Shown here piece by piece: positions 41,872 to 51,213 of a stretch of 64,000 nt of DNA. This stretch comes from Pseudomonas chlororaphis subsp. piscium (GTDB taxonomy: Bacteria; Pseudomonadota; Gammaproteobacteria; Pseudomonadales; Pseudomonadaceae), in NCBI RefSeq assembly GCF_003850345.1, contig NZ_CP027707.1:6377001-6441000 (forward strand), written 5' to 3'. Below the pieces are notes generated by a model. That model searched no databases. It was given only the letters and a program-made list of their open reading frames with translations, and was not told the origin of the DNA. The translations under genes were made by a program, and so were the position numbers. Numbering within the stretch: position 1 is the stretch's first letter; every line of letters begins with the position of its first letter.

Positions 41872-42783
41872 ATGTTTGTCCAGATTCTAGGTTCCGCCGC
41901 CGGTGGCGGTTTTCCGCAGTGGAACTGCAACTGCGCGAACTGCGCGGGCTTTCGCGACGGCAGCCTGCGGGCAAAGGCTCGCACCCAATCGTCCATCGCC
42001 ATTTCCGATGACGGCGTGAACTGGGTCCTGTGCAACGCCTCGCCGGACATCCGCGCCCAGCTCCAGAGCTTCGCCCCGATGCAACCGGGCCGCGCCCTGC
42101 GCGACACCGGGATCAGCGCGATCATCCTGATGGACAGTCAGATCGACCACACCACCGGCCTGCTCAGCCTGCGCGAAGGCTGCCCGCATCAGGTCTGGTG
42201 CACCGACATGGTCCATGAAGACCTCAGCAGCGGCTTCCCGCTGTTCACCATGCTCACCCACTGGAACGGCGGGCTGAACTGGAACCGCATCGAACTCGAC
42301 CAGAGCTTCACCATCCCGGCCTGCCCGAACTTGCGTTTCAGTCCGCTGCCGTTGCGCAGCGCCGCACCGCCCTATTCGCCCCATCGCTTCGACCCGCACC
42401 CGGGCGATAACATCGGCCTGATCGTCGAAGACCTGCGCACCGGCGGCAAGCTGTTCTACGCCCCGGGGCTGGGCAAGGTCGACGCAGCGCTGCTGGAAAT
42501 CATGAGCGGTAGCGACTGCCTGCTGGTGGACGGCACCCTGTGGGAAGACGACGAAATGCAGCGCCGCGGCGTCGGTACCCGGACCGGGCGGGAAATGGGC
42601 CACCTGGCGCAGAACGGCCCCGGCGGCATGCTGGAAGTGCTGGAGCAGTTGCCAGAGCAGCGCAAGATTCTTATCCACATCAACAACACTAACCCGATCC
42701 TCGACGAGGATTCCGCCGAACGCGCGGAGCTGGCGCGGCGTAACGTTGAAGTGGCTTACGACGGCATGAGTATCGAGCTGTAA
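41872..42783 (+). CDS. pqqB: PqqB, metallo-beta-lactamase-fold hydroxylase of PQQ biosynthesis
   Basis: 303 residues, starting [20 protein letters not shown]. The Cys pairs in [12 protein letters not shown] form the zinc-knuckle seen in PqqB, and [19 protein letters not shown] replaces the usual HxHxDH of the fold, as in the family. PqqB hydroxylates the modified PqqA Tyr moiety in an iron-dependent reaction. An ATGGAGCGGCC sequence gives GGAG seven bases before the ATG. Confidence 0.95.
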   Translation: MFVQILGSAAGGGFPQWNCNCANCAGFRDGSLRAKARTQSSIAISDDGVNWVLCNASPDIRAQLQSFAPMQPGRALRDTGISAIILMDSQIDHTTGLLSLREGCPHQVWCTDMVHEDLSSGFPLFTMLTHWNGGLNWNRIELDQSFTIPACPNLRFSPLPLRSAAPPYSPHRFDPHPGDNIGLIVEDLRTGGKLFYAPGLGKVDAALLEIMSGSDCLLVDGTLWEDDEMQRRGVGTRTGREMGHLAQNGPGGMLEVLEQLPEQRKILIHINNTNPILDEDSAERAELARRNVEVAYDGMSIEL

Positions 42784-42794
42784 CCACAGGAGCT

Positions 42795-42856
42795 ATCGCG
42801 GGCAAGCCTCGCTCCTACAGACAGCGCTACCTGTAGGAGCGAGGCTTGCCCGCGAT
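42795..42856. repeat. REP element pair (inverted) between pqqB and pqqC
   Basis: Arms 42795-42820 and 42831-42856 are perfect 26-base inverted copies around a ten-base centre. The core TAGGAGCGAGGCTTGCCCGC is a common fluorescens-group REP; another pair lies at 62727-62816. It falls inside the pqq operon, 12 bases after the pqqB stop. Confidence 0.92.
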
Positions 42857-42905
42857 GAGGCCCGATCAGGCAACACTATCCACGGTTGTTCCCCGGAGAA
42901 CCGCA

Positions 42906-43658
42906 ATGACTGACACAGCAATGTCCCCCGCCGAATTCGAGCAGGCCCTGCGGGCCAAGGGCGCCTATTACCACATCCACCATCCGTACCACGTGGCGAT
43001 GTACGAAGGCCGGGCGACCCGCGAGCAGATCCAGGGCTGGGTCGCCAACCGCTTCTACTACCAGGTGAACATCCCGCTCAAGGATGCCGCGATCCTCGCC
43101 AACTGCCCGGATCGGGAAATTCGTCGCGAGTGGATTCAGCGCCTGCTGGACCACGACGGCGCCCCCGGCGAAGACGGTGGCATCGAGGCCTGGTTGCGCC
43201 TGGGGCAAGCGGTCGGTCTCGACCCGGACCAACTGCGCTCGCAAGAGCTGGTGCTGCCGGGCGTGCGTTTCGCCGTCGACGCCTACGTCAACTTCGCCCG
43301 CCGCGCCAGCTGGCAAGAAGCCGCCAGCAGCTCGCTGACCGAGCTGTTCGCGCCGCAGATCCACCAGTCGCGTCTCGACAGCTGGCCCCAGCATTACCCG
43401 TGGATCGACCCGACCGGCTATGAATACTTCCGCACCCGCCTGGGCCAGGCGCGGCGCGATGTCGAGCACGGTCTGGCGATCACCCTGCAGCACTACACCA
43501 CCCGCGCCGGGCAGGAGCGCATGCTGGAAATTCTCCAGTTCAAACTGGACATCCTTTGGAGCATGCTCGACGCCATGAGCATGGCCTACGAACTCAATCG
43601 CCCGCCGTACCACAGCGTCACCGCACAACGGGTCTGGCATAAAGGAATCACCCTATGA
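42906..43658 (+). CDS. pqqC: PqqC, pyrroloquinoline-quinone synthase
   Basis: 250 residues from the ATG at 42906 ([19 protein letters not shown]); the frame is open back to 42846 through the REP element, which is not coding. PqqC is a TenA-like all-helical oxidase that carries out the last ring closure and eight-electron oxidation using O2 without a cofactor. The family blocks [14 protein letters not shown] and [17 protein letters not shown], with His residues of the active site, are intact. GGAGAACCGCA lies before the start. The stop overlaps pqqD in ATGA. Confidence 0.96.
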   Translation: MTDTAMSPAEFEQALRAKGAYYHIHHPYHVAMYEGRATREQIQGWVANRFYYQVNIPLKDAAILANCPDREIRREWIQRLLDHDGAPGEDGGIEAWLRLGQAVGLDPDQLRSQELVLPGVRFAVDAYVNFARRASWQEAASSSLTELFAPQIHQSRLDSWPQHYPWIDPTGYEYFRTRLGQARRDVEHGLAITLQHYTTRAGQERMLEILQFKLDILWSMLDAMSMAYELNRPPYHSVTAQRVWHKGITL

Positions 43659-43930
43659 GCTTCGATCGCAGCAAGACCCCGACCTGGCGCCCCGGCTACC
43701 GCTTCCAGTACGAACCGGCGCAGAAAGGCCATGTACTGCTCTACCCTGAAGGCATGATCAAGCTCAACGAGAGCGCTGCACTGATCGGCGGATTGATCGA
43801 TGGCGAGCGGGATGTCGCGGCGATCATCAAGGAGCTGGAGATCCAGTTCCCCGGCGTGCCCGAACTCGGTGACGACATCGAGCAATTCATGGAGGTCGCC
43901 CGTGCACAGCACTGGATCGAACTTGGCTGA
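43655..43930 (+). CDS. pqqD: PqqD, PqqA-binding chaperone
   Basis: 91 residues, a RiPP recognition element of winged-helix type: [20 protein letters not shown] and a C-terminal [19 protein letters not shown]. PqqD binds PqqA and presents it to the radical SAM enzyme PqqE. It overlaps pqqC by four bases and the pqqE start by 29 bases, so the three proteins are translationally coupled. Confidence 0.96.
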   Translation: MSFDRSKTPTWRPGYRFQYEPAQKGHVLLYPEGMIKLNESAALIGGLIDGERDVAAIIKELEIQFPGVPELGDDIEQFMEVARAQHWIELG

Positions 43931-45074
43931 TTCGCCAGCGCCGATACCGCCCAAGCCGGAAGTCGGCCTGCCGCTGTGGCTGCTGGCCGAGCTGACGTAC
44001 CGCTGCCCGCTGCAATGCCCGTACTGCTCCAACCCGCTGGATTTCGCCGAGCAGGGCAAGGAGCTGAGCACCGAGCAGTGGCTCAAGGTGTTTCGCGAAG
44101 CCCGGGAAATGGGCGCCGCGCAGCTGGGCTTTTCCGGTGGCGAGCCACTGGTGCGCCAGGACCTCGCCGAGCTGATCGGCGAGGCGCGCAAGCTGGGGTT
44201 CTACACCAACCTGATTACCTCGGGCATTGGCCTGACCGAGCAGAAAATCAGCGACTTCAAGAAGGCCGGGCTCGATCACATCCAGATCAGCTTCCAGGCC
44301 AGCGACGAGCAGGTGAACAACCTGCTGGCCGGCTCGAAAAAAGCCTTCGCCCAGAAGCTGGAAATGGCCCGGGCGGTGAAAGCCCACGGCTACCCGATGG
44401 TGCTGAACTTCGTCACCCATCGGCACAACATCGACCGGATCGACCGCATCATCGAACTGTGCATCGCCCTGGAAGCCGACTTCGTCGAGCTCGCCACCTG
44501 CCAGTTCTACGGCTGGGCCCAGCTCAACCGCGTCGGCCTGTTGCCAACCAAGGAACAACTGGTACGCGCCGAACGCATCACCAACGAATACCGCGCCAGG
44601 CTGGAAGCCGAAGGGCATCCGTGCAAACTGATTTTCGTCACCCCGGATTACTACGAGGAACGCCCGAAAGCCTGCATGAATGGCTGGGGCAGCATCTTCC
44701 TCACCGTCACGCCGGACGGCACCGCCCTGCCCTGCCACGGCGCCCGGCAGATGCCCGTGCAGTTCCCCAATGTGCGCGACCACAGCATGCAACACATCTG
44801 GTACGACTCCTTCGGCTTCAACCGCTTCCGTGGCTACGACTGGATGCCCGAGCCGTGCCGCTCCTGCGATGAAAAGGAAAAGGACTTCGGCGGCTGCCGC
44901 TGCCAGGCCTTCATGCTCACGGGCGACGCCAGCAATGCCGACCCGGTGTGCAGCAAGTCGCACCATCACGGCGTGATCCTCAAGGCCCGCGAAGAAGCCG
45001 AGCACGCCACCCAGACCATCGAGCAACTGGCCTTCCGTAATGAACGAAATTCGCGCCTCATCGCCAAAGGCTGA
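43902..45074 (+). CDS. pqqE: PqqE, radical SAM enzyme forming the PqqA Glu-Tyr crosslink
   Basis: 390 residues from a GTG at 43902, inside the end of pqqD, with GGAGG six bases upstream. The radical SAM cluster motif is C35, C39, C42 ([13 protein letters not shown]), and the GGEP box is [11 protein letters not shown]-terminal SPASM domain has cysteines around [29 protein letters not shown] and DPVCSK for auxiliary clusters. It makes the carbon-carbon bond between Glu16 and Tyr20 of PqqA. Confidence 0.95.
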   Translation: MHSTGSNLADSPAPIPPKPEVGLPLWLLAELTYRCPLQCPYCSNPLDFAEQGKELSTEQWLKVFREAREMGAAQLGFSGGEPLVRQDLAELIGEARKLGFYTNLITSGIGLTEQKISDFKKAGLDHIQISFQASDEQVNNLLAGSKKAFAQKLEMARAVKAHGYPMVLNFVTHRHNIDRIDRIIELCIALEADFVELATCQFYGWAQLNRVGLLPTKEQLVRAERITNEYRARLEAEGHPCKLIFVTPDYYEERPKACMNGWGSIFLTVTPDGTALPCHGARQMPVQFPNVRDHSMQHIWYDSFGFNRFRGYDWMPEPCRSCDEKEKDFGGCRCQAFMLTGDASNADPVCSKSHHHGVILKAREEAEHATQTIEQLAFRNERNSRLIAKG

Positions 45075-46881
45075 ATCTTTCAGCGCCGCCCAAGCCGTCG
45101 CCGCCGGCATCGATTTCGCCGAGCTGCGGCTCGGCGCCAACGGCCTGTTCTGGAACGAATACCGCCCCGAAGATGCCGCCTGCCGGATCTGGCACTGGCG
45201 CGACAACCAGGCCCGCTGCCTGACACCGCAAGGTTTCAGCGTGCGCAGCCGGGTCTACGAATATGGCGGCGGCGCCTTTTGCCTGAGCGATGACGGGCTG
45301 GCGTTCGTCAACGAAGCGGATCAGCAGCTCTACCGACAGTCGCTGCAAGGCGAAACACCGGTAGCCCTGACCTCTGGCGAGTGCCGTTATGGCGACCTGC
45401 AGTTCGCCGCCGGCCAGGTGCTGGCGGTGGAAGAACACAACAACCAGCATCGTCTGGTGAGCATCGACCTGGGTAACGGCAAACGCCAACTGCTGGCCGA
45501 AGGGGCGGACTTCTACGCCGCTCCCACCTTGAGTCCGGACGGCCAACACCTGGCCTGGATCGAATGGGATCGACCGCATCAGCCCTGGACCTCGACCCGC
45601 CTGATGATCGCCGAGCGCCTGGCCAATGGCCGTTGGGATGACCCACAGAGCCTGGCTGGCGACAGTGCAGAAGAGTCGCTGCAACAACCACGCTTCGATG
45701 AAACCGGCCGCCTGTATTGCCTGACCGACCGCGCCGGGTTCTGGCAACCCTGGGGTGAAACGCCCAACGGCCTGCAAGCGCTGCCTTGCGCCGCTGCCGA
45801 TCACGCCCCGGCACCCTGGCAGTTGGGTGGCTGCACCTGGCTGCCACTGGGTGGCGACAGCTGGCTCGGCACCTGGACGCAAGGTGGTTTTGGCCGTCTG
45901 GGGCTGCATTTGGCCAAAGGTTCACAACAGGACTTCAGCGGCGACTACAGCCGCTTCCGCAACCTGGCGCTGGATGAACGGTTTATCTACTGCATCGCGG
46001 CGTCACCTGTCAGTCCGTCCGCGGTAATCGCTATTGATCGCCAGTTGCAGCAGGTCACGGTCCTGGCAGGCGGTGTGGCGCCCCTGCCGCCCGAACAGAT
46101 CAGCCGTCCGCAAACCCTGCGCTACCCCAGCGGCCAGGGCGAAGCCCACGGCTTTTTCTACCCAGCCATGAGCGATGACGCCCGACCGCCACTGGTGGTG
46201 TTCATCCACGGCGGCCCGACTTCAGCCTGCTATCCGATACTCGACCCGCGCATCCAGTACTGGGCGCAGCGGGGGTTCGCCGTGGCCGACCTGAACTATC
46301 GCGGCAGCACCGGCTATGGTCGCGAGTACCGACAGGCCCTGTACCTGAGCTGGGGCGAGGTGGATGTACAGGACGCCTGCGCGGTGGTTGCGTATCTGGC
46401 CCGACAAGGCCTGATCGATGGCGACCAGGCTTTCATTCGCGGTGGCAGTGCCGGCGGCTACACCACCCTTTGCACGCTGGCCTTTGCCGATGTGTTCCGT
46501 GCCGGTGCCAGCCTGTATGGCGTCAGCGACCCGATCGCCCTGGGGCGAGCCACCCACAAGTTCGAAGGCGACTACCTGGACTGGCTGATCGGCGACCCCG
46601 AACAGGATGCCGAACGCTACAAGGCCCGCACCCCGCTGTTGCATGCCGGCAATATCCGCGTACCGGTGATTTTCTTCCAGGGCGAACTCGACGCCGTGGT
46701 GGTGCCCCAGCAGACCCGGGACATGCTCGAGGCCCTGCAGGACAACGGCATTGCGGCCGAAGCACACTATTACCCGGATGAACGCCATGGCTTTCGCAAG
46801 GCCGCCAATCAGGCCCACGCCCTGGAACAGGAATGGCTGTTTTATCGACGGGTAATGGAACAGACGGGCACACCGCAATAG
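45040..46881 (+). CDS. pqqM: PqqM-type S9 prolyl oligopeptidase family peptidase
   Basis: 613 residues. A beta-propeller N-terminal half (about 30-370) is followed by an alpha/beta hydrolase domain with [12 protein letters not shown] (oxyanion), nucleophile in [13 protein letters not shown], aspartate in [12 protein letters not shown], and histidine in DERHGF. The start overlaps pqqE by 35 bases. The S9 peptidase at the end of pqqFABCDEM clusters is named PqqM; a role in processing or degrading PqqA-derived peptides is inferred, not proven. No signal peptide is visible, so it is probably cytoplasmic. Confidence 0.88.
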   Translation: MNEIRASSPKAESFSAAQAVAAGIDFAELRLGANGLFWNEYRPEDAACRIWHWRDNQARCLTPQGFSVRSRVYEYGGGAFCLSDDGLAFVNEADQQLYRQSLQGETPVALTSGECRYGDLQFAAGQVLAVEEHNNQHRLVSIDLGNGKRQLLAEGADFYAAPTLSPDGQHLAWIEWDRPHQPWTSTRLMIAERLANGRWDDPQSLAGDSAEESLQQPRFDETGRLYCLTDRAGFWQPWGETPNGLQALPCAAADHAPAPWQLGGCTWLPLGGDSWLGTWTQGGFGRLGLHLAKGSQQDFSGDYSRFRNLALDERFIYCIAASPVSPSAVIAIDRQLQQVTVLAGGVAPLPPEQISRPQTLRYPSGQGEAHGFFYPAMSDDARPPLVVFIHGGPTSACYPILDPRIQYWAQRGFAVADLNYRGSTGYGREYRQALYLSWGEVDVQDACAVVAYLARQGLIDGDQAFIRGGSAGGYTTLCTLAFADVFRAGASLYGVSDPIALGRATHKFEGDYLDWLIGDPEQDAERYKARTPLLHAGNIRVPVIFFQGELDAVVVPQQTRDMLEALQDNGIAAEAHYYPDERHGFRKAANQAHALEQEWLFYRRVMEQTGTPQ

Positions 46882-46901
46882 TCTGCGCCCTGGGGAGACA
46901 A

Positions 46902-46925
46902 GCCTGCTCCTGTGCAGGAGCAGGC
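46902..46925. terminator. Perfect hairpin between convergent pqqM and the Pmp3-type gene
   Basis: GCCTGCTCCT (46902-46911) and AGGAGCAGGC (46916-46925) pair perfectly over GTGC. There is no T tract on either strand. Probably a 3'-end stabilising or bidirectional stop structure. Confidence 0.55.
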
Positions 46926-46932
46926 GTCAGGC

Positions 46933-47091
46933 TCAGCGCTTGGCGATGATGTACACCGCATGCACGATGCCCGGGATGTAGCCGCACAGGGTCAGCAGGA
47001 TATTCAGCCAGAACGCACCGCCGAACCCCACTTGCAGAAACACTCCCAATGGCGGCAACAGAATGGCAATGATGATGCGGATAAAATCCAT
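46933..47091 (-). CDS. YqaE/Pmp3 family membrane peptide
   Basis: 52 residues, read from the minus strand: starts MDFIRIIIAILLPPLGVFLQ and ends in HAVYIIAKR. It has two hydrophobic helices separated by a GFGGAFWLN turn, the Pmp3/UPF0057 pattern. Members of the family respond to salt or membrane stress. AGGAGT lies six bases before the ATG. Upstream (minus strand) a weak AlgU-like pair GAACCC-16-TCGAC lies near 47150-47178; I would not rely on it. CTCGTACGAG at 47116-47125 is a perfect palindrome. Confidence 0.92.
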   Translation of the reverse strand: MDFIRIIIAILLPPLGVFLQVGFGGAFWLNILLTLCGYIPGIVHAVYIIAKR

Positions 47092-47223
47092 GGGGCAACT
47101 CCTGATAGAAATCGACTCGTACGAGCCTCACAGCTAGTCGACCCATGGCGTTCGGCGGGGTTCAGTCGATTCTGGCCAAGGGCCGGTTTTTATCGCCAGG
47201 CTAGCCGGCGTCTCAGTACTGGC

Positions 47224-47544
47224 TCACGCCAGTATTTCCAGGCCATGTTTTTGCACGATGCTCAGCAGCTTGAGCGCCATGCCGCTCGGGTGTTTCTCAC
47301 CGGACTCCCACTGCTTCACCGTGGACGCACTGGTGTTCAGATAGCGGGCAAAGACCGGTTGGCTGACGTTGCTACGCTCGCGCAGCAGCTTGATCTGCTC
47401 CGCGGGAATATTCGCCGGGACGGGCGCGATACAGGCCTCATCGAACTGGCGCATGGTGGTTTTGCCAATGGCGCCGATGGCGTGCAGGGCACTGGCCGAC
47501 TCGTGTATCGATTCGAGGGCTTCAGTCTTGAATGGCTTGCTCAT
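47224..47544 (-). CDS. HigA-like XRE antitoxin
   Basis: 106 residues from the ATG at 47544 (SKPFKTEALESIHESASAL), with GGAG seven bases upstream inside the toxin gene's end. The C-terminal half is an XRE helix-turn-helix (QPVFARYLNTSASTVKQWES GEKHPSG). It overlaps the upstream toxin gene by 23 bases, so toxin comes first, the higBA order. It should neutralise the toxin and repress the operon through the palindrome at 47914. A TACTGGC/GCCAGTA hairpin (47217-47234) encloses the stop codon. Confidence 0.88.
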   Translation of the reverse strand: MSKPFKTEALESIHESASALHAIGAIGKTTMRQFDEACIAPVPANIPAEQIKLLRERSNVSQPVFARYLNTSASTVKQWESGEKHPSGMALKLLSIVQKHGLEILA

Positions 47545-47893
47545 GTCTGATCTCCACAAACGCTTTCATCTCGAGTAGCTGCTGGATCTGCCAGCCATCC
47601 AGCCCTTCGTAAGCCTTGGCCAGCGCGCGGAACGCCTGCAGCTCCTGATGGCTGATATTGCTCTGGTCCTGCTTGGCGAACAGAAACTGGAACACCCAGT
47701 AACGCCGGCCTCTGGCCAGGACGATCGAACGATGGCGGTTGGCGTTCAGGCGTTTTTTCCAGACCCCACCCCCCAGATCATCAGCCTGGCCACGGCATAA
47801 CTCGCTAAATGCGGCCAGCAACTCGTCGTCATGGATCAAGGCTTTTTTCGCCGCGACAGCAAAACCTTTGGTTTTGAACAACCTGATGGTCAT
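47522..47893 (-). CDS. RelE/HigB-type toxin
   Basis: 123 residues from the ATG at 47893 (TIRLFKTKGFAVAAKKALI), with AAGGA four bases upstream. The core GVWKKRLNANRHRSIVLARG and YWVFQFLFAKQDQSNIS matches the RelE-superfamily toxins of the PF06296 type, which cleave mRNA on the ribosome. The basic residues (K, R) around the KKRLN and HRS segments would be the active surface. First gene of a two-gene operon with a perfect operator upstream. Cleavage activity is inferred from family only. Confidence 0.85.
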   Translation of the reverse strand: MTIRLFKTKGFAVAAKKALIHDDELLAAFSELCRGQADDLGGGVWKKRLNANRHRSIVLARGRRYWVFQFLFAKQDQSNISHQELQAFRALAKAYEGLDGWQIQQLLEMKAFVEIRHEQAIQD

Positions 47894-47913
47894 GGCTTCC
47901 TTTCCAAAAAAAC

Positions 47914-47930
47914 ATACCACTCAGTGGTAT
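47914..47930 (-). promoter_or_regulatory. Operator palindrome of the toxin-antitoxin operon within its promoter
   Basis: ATACCACT-C-AGTGGTAT is a perfect 8+1+8 palindrome 20 bases before the toxin ATG. On the minus strand TTGAAT and TATGTT with an 18-base spacer form a plausible promoter, and the palindrome lies across the spacer and -10, where a bound antitoxin would block polymerase. Confidence 0.78.
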
Positions 47931-48060
47931 ATATATTCAACCCAAGCTGCCCGGTGGTCTTACATCCATGCAGCCCCACCGTCCTGGCGGATGAGCCTAA
48001 GGAGCCCTCCCAGGATGATGGCCTTCAAGACCTGATGGCGGTTTTGCAAAAGCCCGAGAC

Positions 48061-48097
48061 AAAAAAACGCCCCGTGCGAAAAATCGGACACGGGGCG
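48061..48097 (-). terminator. Intrinsic terminator of the aminotransferase-MOSC transcript
   Basis: CGCCCCGTG (48068-48076) and CACGGGGCG (48089-48097) form a perfect nine-bp stem. On the minus strand it is followed by T7, complement of 48061-48067. It lies 73 bases after the aminotransferase stop. Confidence 0.88.
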
Positions 48098-48169
48098 ATG
48101 CGTTATACCGCGAGACGGTTCGGAAATTCTGTCAGGGCAAGATCGGACATGGCGGGATCAGGGCCGGCT

Positions 48170-49453
48170 TCAAACCACCAGCCCCTTGCGGCATTGCAGC
48201 TGCGCGGTGCGTACTCGCGAAAAGGCCCGCGCCAGACGCAGCAGCATTTCGTCGATATTGGCCTTGCTCACCGTCAGCGCCGGGGTGAATCGCAGGCTGT
48301 CCGGTTGTGTCGCGGCCAGCACCAGCCCCTCGTAGCGGGCTGCCTTGACCACGGCCTCGGCCGAGTCGTCGGCCAGCCTCAGGCCCCAGAACAAGCCATG
48401 CCCGCGCAATTCTCCCTGGGCATAACGGTTAGCCAGGCGGGCCAGCCCTTCGCGCAAGTACTGGCCGTTGTCCCGCACATGCTCGAGAAAGCTGTTGTCC
48501 AGCACACTATCGAGCACCGCCAGGCCCGCGGCGGTCATCAGGGCATTGCCATGATGGGTACCGTTCAGCTCTCCCACCTCGAAGCAACAGGCCTTGCCCC
48601 GGGCCAGCAAGGCCGCCAAAGGCACGCCACCGCCAAGGCCTTTGCCCAGGGCAACAATGTCGGCGCGCACGCCGTAGACCTGTTCAGCCAGCAAGGTGCC
48701 GCAGCGGCCGATGCCGGTCTGTACTTCATCCAGGATCAGCAGGATGCCCAGCTCGCGACACAGGCGTTCGACCCCCTTGAGGTAATGCTCGGTCGCCGGA
48801 ATCACCCCGGCCTCGCCCTGGATCGGCTCGAGCATGATCGCCACGGTCTGCGCGTCCACCGCAGCATGCAAAGCCGGCAGGTCGTTGAAAGGGACATGGC
48901 TGAAACCCGCCAACTGTGGCTCGAAGCGATTGGCGATGTTCGTGCTTGCCGACGCCGACATTGCCGCGAAGCTGCGACCGTGACAGCTACCGCTGGCGGT
49001 GATGATCTTCGAGGCGCCGCCGCGATGCAGCTGGCCCCATTTACGGGCCAGCTTGATCGCCGCCTCGCAGGCTTCGCTGCCACTGCTCAGCAGATAGGCC
49101 TGGTCGCTGCCGGTGCTGCGGCACAAGCGCTCGCTGAGGTTGAGCATGCCACGGTTGTAAAAGCCCGAGCCGGGGTTGATCAGCGACTGGGCTTGGGCCG
49201 TCAGCGCCTTGACCAGCGCCGAGGGGCTATGGCCAAGGCTGTTGGCGGCGTTGCCCTGGACGAAGTCGAGGTAGGCGCGGTCATCGCTGTCCCACAGCCA
49301 TGAGCCCTGGCCGCGTACAAATACTGGATGGGGTCGCTGGACGCTGGGCATCAGGCACTCACTGGAAAGGTTGTCGCTCGTCGGCGACAGGCTGGGCTCG
49401 GCCGCAAGATCATCAAGGCTCGGCTGAGGGCGACGCAGGCTGAACAGGTTCAT
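48170..49453 (-). CDS. Class III PLP-dependent aminotransferase (acetylornithine/aspartate aminotransferase family)
   Basis: 427 residues from the ATG at 49453 (NLFSLRRPQPSLDDL). The frame stays open far upstream inside the MOSC gene, but that part is non-coding in this frame. PLP enzyme landmarks: LSSGSEACEAAIKLA, ASGSCHGRSFAAMS, LILDEVQTGIGRCG, and the Schiff-base lysine K271 in VALGKGLGGGVPLA. The motif set is that of ArgD/ornithine-type omega-aminotransferases, but no arginine genes are nearby and the amino donor is unknown. It overlaps the MOSC gene by four bases. A MSVQRP-like internal start (MPSVQRPHPVFVRG) is possible. Confidence 0.88.
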   Translation of the reverse strand: MNLFSLRRPQPSLDDLAAEPSLSPTSDNLSSECLMPSVQRPHPVFVRGQGSWLWDSDDRAYLDFVQGNAANSLGHSPSALVKALTAQAQSLINPGSGFYNRGMLNLSERLCRSTGSDQAYLLSSGSEACEAAIKLARKWGQLHRGGASKIITASGSCHGRSFAAMSASASTNIANRFEPQLAGFSHVPFNDLPALHAAVDAQTVAIMLEPIQGEAGVIPATEHYLKGVERLCRELGILLILDEVQTGIGRCGTLLAEQVYGVRADIVALGKGLGGGVPLAALLARGKACCFEVGELNGTHHGNALMTAAGLAVLDSVLDNSFLEHVRDNGQYLREGLARLANRYAQGELRGHGLFWGLRLADDSAEAVVKAARYEGLVLAATQPDSLRFTPALTVSKANIDEMLLRLARAFSRVRTAQLQCRKGLVV

Positions 49454-50148
49454 GCGCTCAACCCCTCCAGCGGCAGGCCCAGCAGGCGCGACGACCAATC
49501 CTCGACCAGGCCGGTGCGCATGCGCTTGATCGCGATGTCGCGCCAACGCGACGCCAGTGCCGGACAGTCCACCAGTTTCTTCAAGCCCGCATGCTCCAGA
49601 GGTTCTCGATAAAAACAGCGCAGGGCCCAGGCCACGGTCAGGCCCGGATAGCTGCGCTGGATCAGCTCGAAGGGCTGATCGGCACTGACGAAGCCGGGTT
49701 TGAGCACCCGGTAGAACCAACCGCAGCGACCATTGTTTTGTGCCTGTTGTGGCAGCTCGGGGATGCCCCAGCGGTGGCTCAGGCGATAACAGGGCGAACG
49801 CGGCTGACTGACCTGCAGCAGCGCGCCACCCCAGCGGAACATATCGCCCAGGCAGACCTGCTCTTCGGTCAGGCCGTGGGTAGACAGGTTTTCGCCAAAG
49901 GCCGGGGCGCACCAGTCGATCTGTGGATAACGCTTGCGCCAGTAGCGGTAGTGCTCGGCGGGGTAATGGTGCAGTGCCCGCTCCGGGCCGGTATGAAAGC
50001 GCGGGTCGCCGTGTTCGTCGCTGCCCAGACCCTGCGGCCATAACCAGAGTCGGTTTGCAACCGGACGTTTGTCCGTATCACTGATCAAACCCTGTCCGAG
50101 GTTTTTTGCCTTGCCTATGTAAACACCATCCACGTAAACGGTATTCAT
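49450..50148 (-). CDS. MOSC domain protein, YiiM-like
   Basis: 232 residues. The MOSC core has HTGPERALHHYPAEHY, FGENLSTHGL, and the conserved cysteine in QPRSPCYRLSHRWG, which in the family may carry a molybdenum cofactor or sulfur. The C-terminal 3-alpha domain follows. YiiM homologues reduce N-hydroxylated compounds such as 6-hydroxylaminopurine. First gene of a two-gene unit with the aminotransferase, divergent from a LysR regulator. Confidence 0.87.
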   Translation of the reverse strand: MNTVYVDGVYIGKAKNLGQGLISDTDKRPVANRLWLWPQGLGSDEHGDPRFHTGPERALHHYPAEHYRYWRKRYPQIDWCAPAFGENLSTHGLTEEQVCLGDMFRWGGALLQVSQPRSPCYRLSHRWGIPELPQQAQNNGRCGWFYRVLKPGFVSADQPFELIQRSYPGLTVAWALRCFYREPLEHAGLKKLVDCPALASRWRDIAIKRMRTGLVEDWSSRLLGLPLEGLSA

Positions 50149-50160
50149 CGCACCTTCTGG

Positions 50161-50183
50161 CCCTATAAGCCCTGTGAATAGGG
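50161..50183. promoter_or_regulatory. LysR-type binding site between the MOSC and LysR genes
   Basis: CCCTAT (50161-50166) and ATAGGG (50178-50183) are inverted, separated by 11 bases. This is the T-N11-A arrangement of LysR-type sites and lies in the 102-base divergent intergenic region. Confidence 0.55.
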
Positions 50184-50250
50184 GTTAGACTAGGCTTCTG
50201 TGACATATCGGGCCATTTCGATTTTCCAGCTTTTTCGATAAGCAGAACTT

Positions 50251-51180
50251 ATGGATTTTAAACAACTGCGTTATTTCGTCGCGGTGTATGAAGAAGGTCA
50301 CGTGGGACGCGCCGCCGAGCGCCTGTCGATCTCCCAGCCCGCGCTCTCGCAACAGATCCGTCAGATGGAACAGAACCTCGACGTCAGCCTGTTCGAGCGC
50401 AGCAGCAAGCGCCTGTTGCCGACCCTGGCGGCCCATACCCTGTACAACCATGCCCTGCCCTTGCTCGACGGTATGCAGCGGGCTCGCGAAGCCTTGGGTA
50501 ACTTCAAGGGCCAGGCCCTGCGCACGCTGGCGATCGGTGTGCTGCAAACCGTGCACAGCAGCCTGGTGCCGCAAATGCTCGAGCGGGTGCGCAAGGCCCA
50601 GCCACATCTGGTGGTGCAGATCTATGAACTGACCGGCCTGGAAATCGAGCGGCGCCTGCTCAATGGCTCGTTGGATATCGGTATCAGTTATCTGCCGCCG
50701 CGCCAGCCAGGGTTGCACGGTGTGCAGCTCTACGAGGATGAGTTGACCCTGGTGATTCCCGCCGAACATCCCCTGCGCGAATTCAAGAAAGTCTCCATGA
50801 GCCAGGCTGCGGAGCTGCCTATGCTGTTGCTGGGCGAGGAGTTCCAGATACGCCAGATCTGGCAGGCGCAACTGGCCAATCTCGGACGCCGGCCACAGGT
50901 GCAGGCAGAACTGAACAATATGGCGGGGATTCTCGACAGCCTGCCCAACACCCGCCTGGCGACGGTCCTGCCGGGGCGCTCGCGTCAGACCCACAGCCAT
51001 ACGGACCTGCTATGGAAACCGCTGAGCGAACCGAGGGTGCCCTTGAAAGTGGGGTTGGTATGTCGTGATGTGCAGCGTCAGCAGGCAACCCTGGAGTTGC
51101 TGCGAACCTTGCTGGAAGAAGAGATGAGCGGCCCGGACGGGCGGATGACAGGCCCGACGACGCTGGAAGGGCTAGGCTGA
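50251..51180 (+). CDS. LysR-family transcriptional regulator
   Basis: 309 residues. The N-terminal winged HTH (DFKQLRYFVAVYEEGHVGRAAERLSISQPALSQQIRQME) is typical, followed by a periplasmic-binding-like effector domain (about 90-290) with LTLVIPAEHPL. It has the CynR/CysB-like general form but I do not recognise the ligand. Divergent from the MOSC-aminotransferase pair, with an inverted repeat between, so it most likely controls that pair. Confidence 0.92.
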   Translation: MDFKQLRYFVAVYEEGHVGRAAERLSISQPALSQQIRQMEQNLDVSLFERSSKRLLPTLAAHTLYNHALPLLDGMQRAREALGNFKGQALRTLAIGVLQTVHSSLVPQMLERVRKAQPHLVVQIYELTGLEIERRLLNGSLDIGISYLPPRQPGLHGVQLYEDELTLVIPAEHPLREFKKVSMSQAAELPMLLLGEEFQIRQIWQAQLANLGRRPQVQAELNNMAGILDSLPNTRLATVLPGRSRQTHSHTDLLWKPLSEPRVPLKVGLVCRDVQRQQATLELLRTLLEEEMSGPDGRMTGPTTLEGLG

Positions 51181-51213
51181 GCAGCGCAGATAAAAAACGC
51201 GGGCAAAAGAAAA

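Noticed and set aside
46902..46925. Hairpin after pqqM as an intrinsic terminator
   Set aside because: Perfect stem but no T tract on either strand, so kept only as a possible 3'-end structure.
47150..47178. AlgU promoter for the Pmp3-type peptide
   Set aside because: GAACCC-16-TCGAC lacks the conserved last base and the -35 is altered; too weak to call.
49454..50041. N-terminal extension of the aminotransferase frame
   Set aside because: It lies in the MOSC gene out of frame, is Arg/Pro-rich shadow sequence, and the true start overlaps the MOSC stop.
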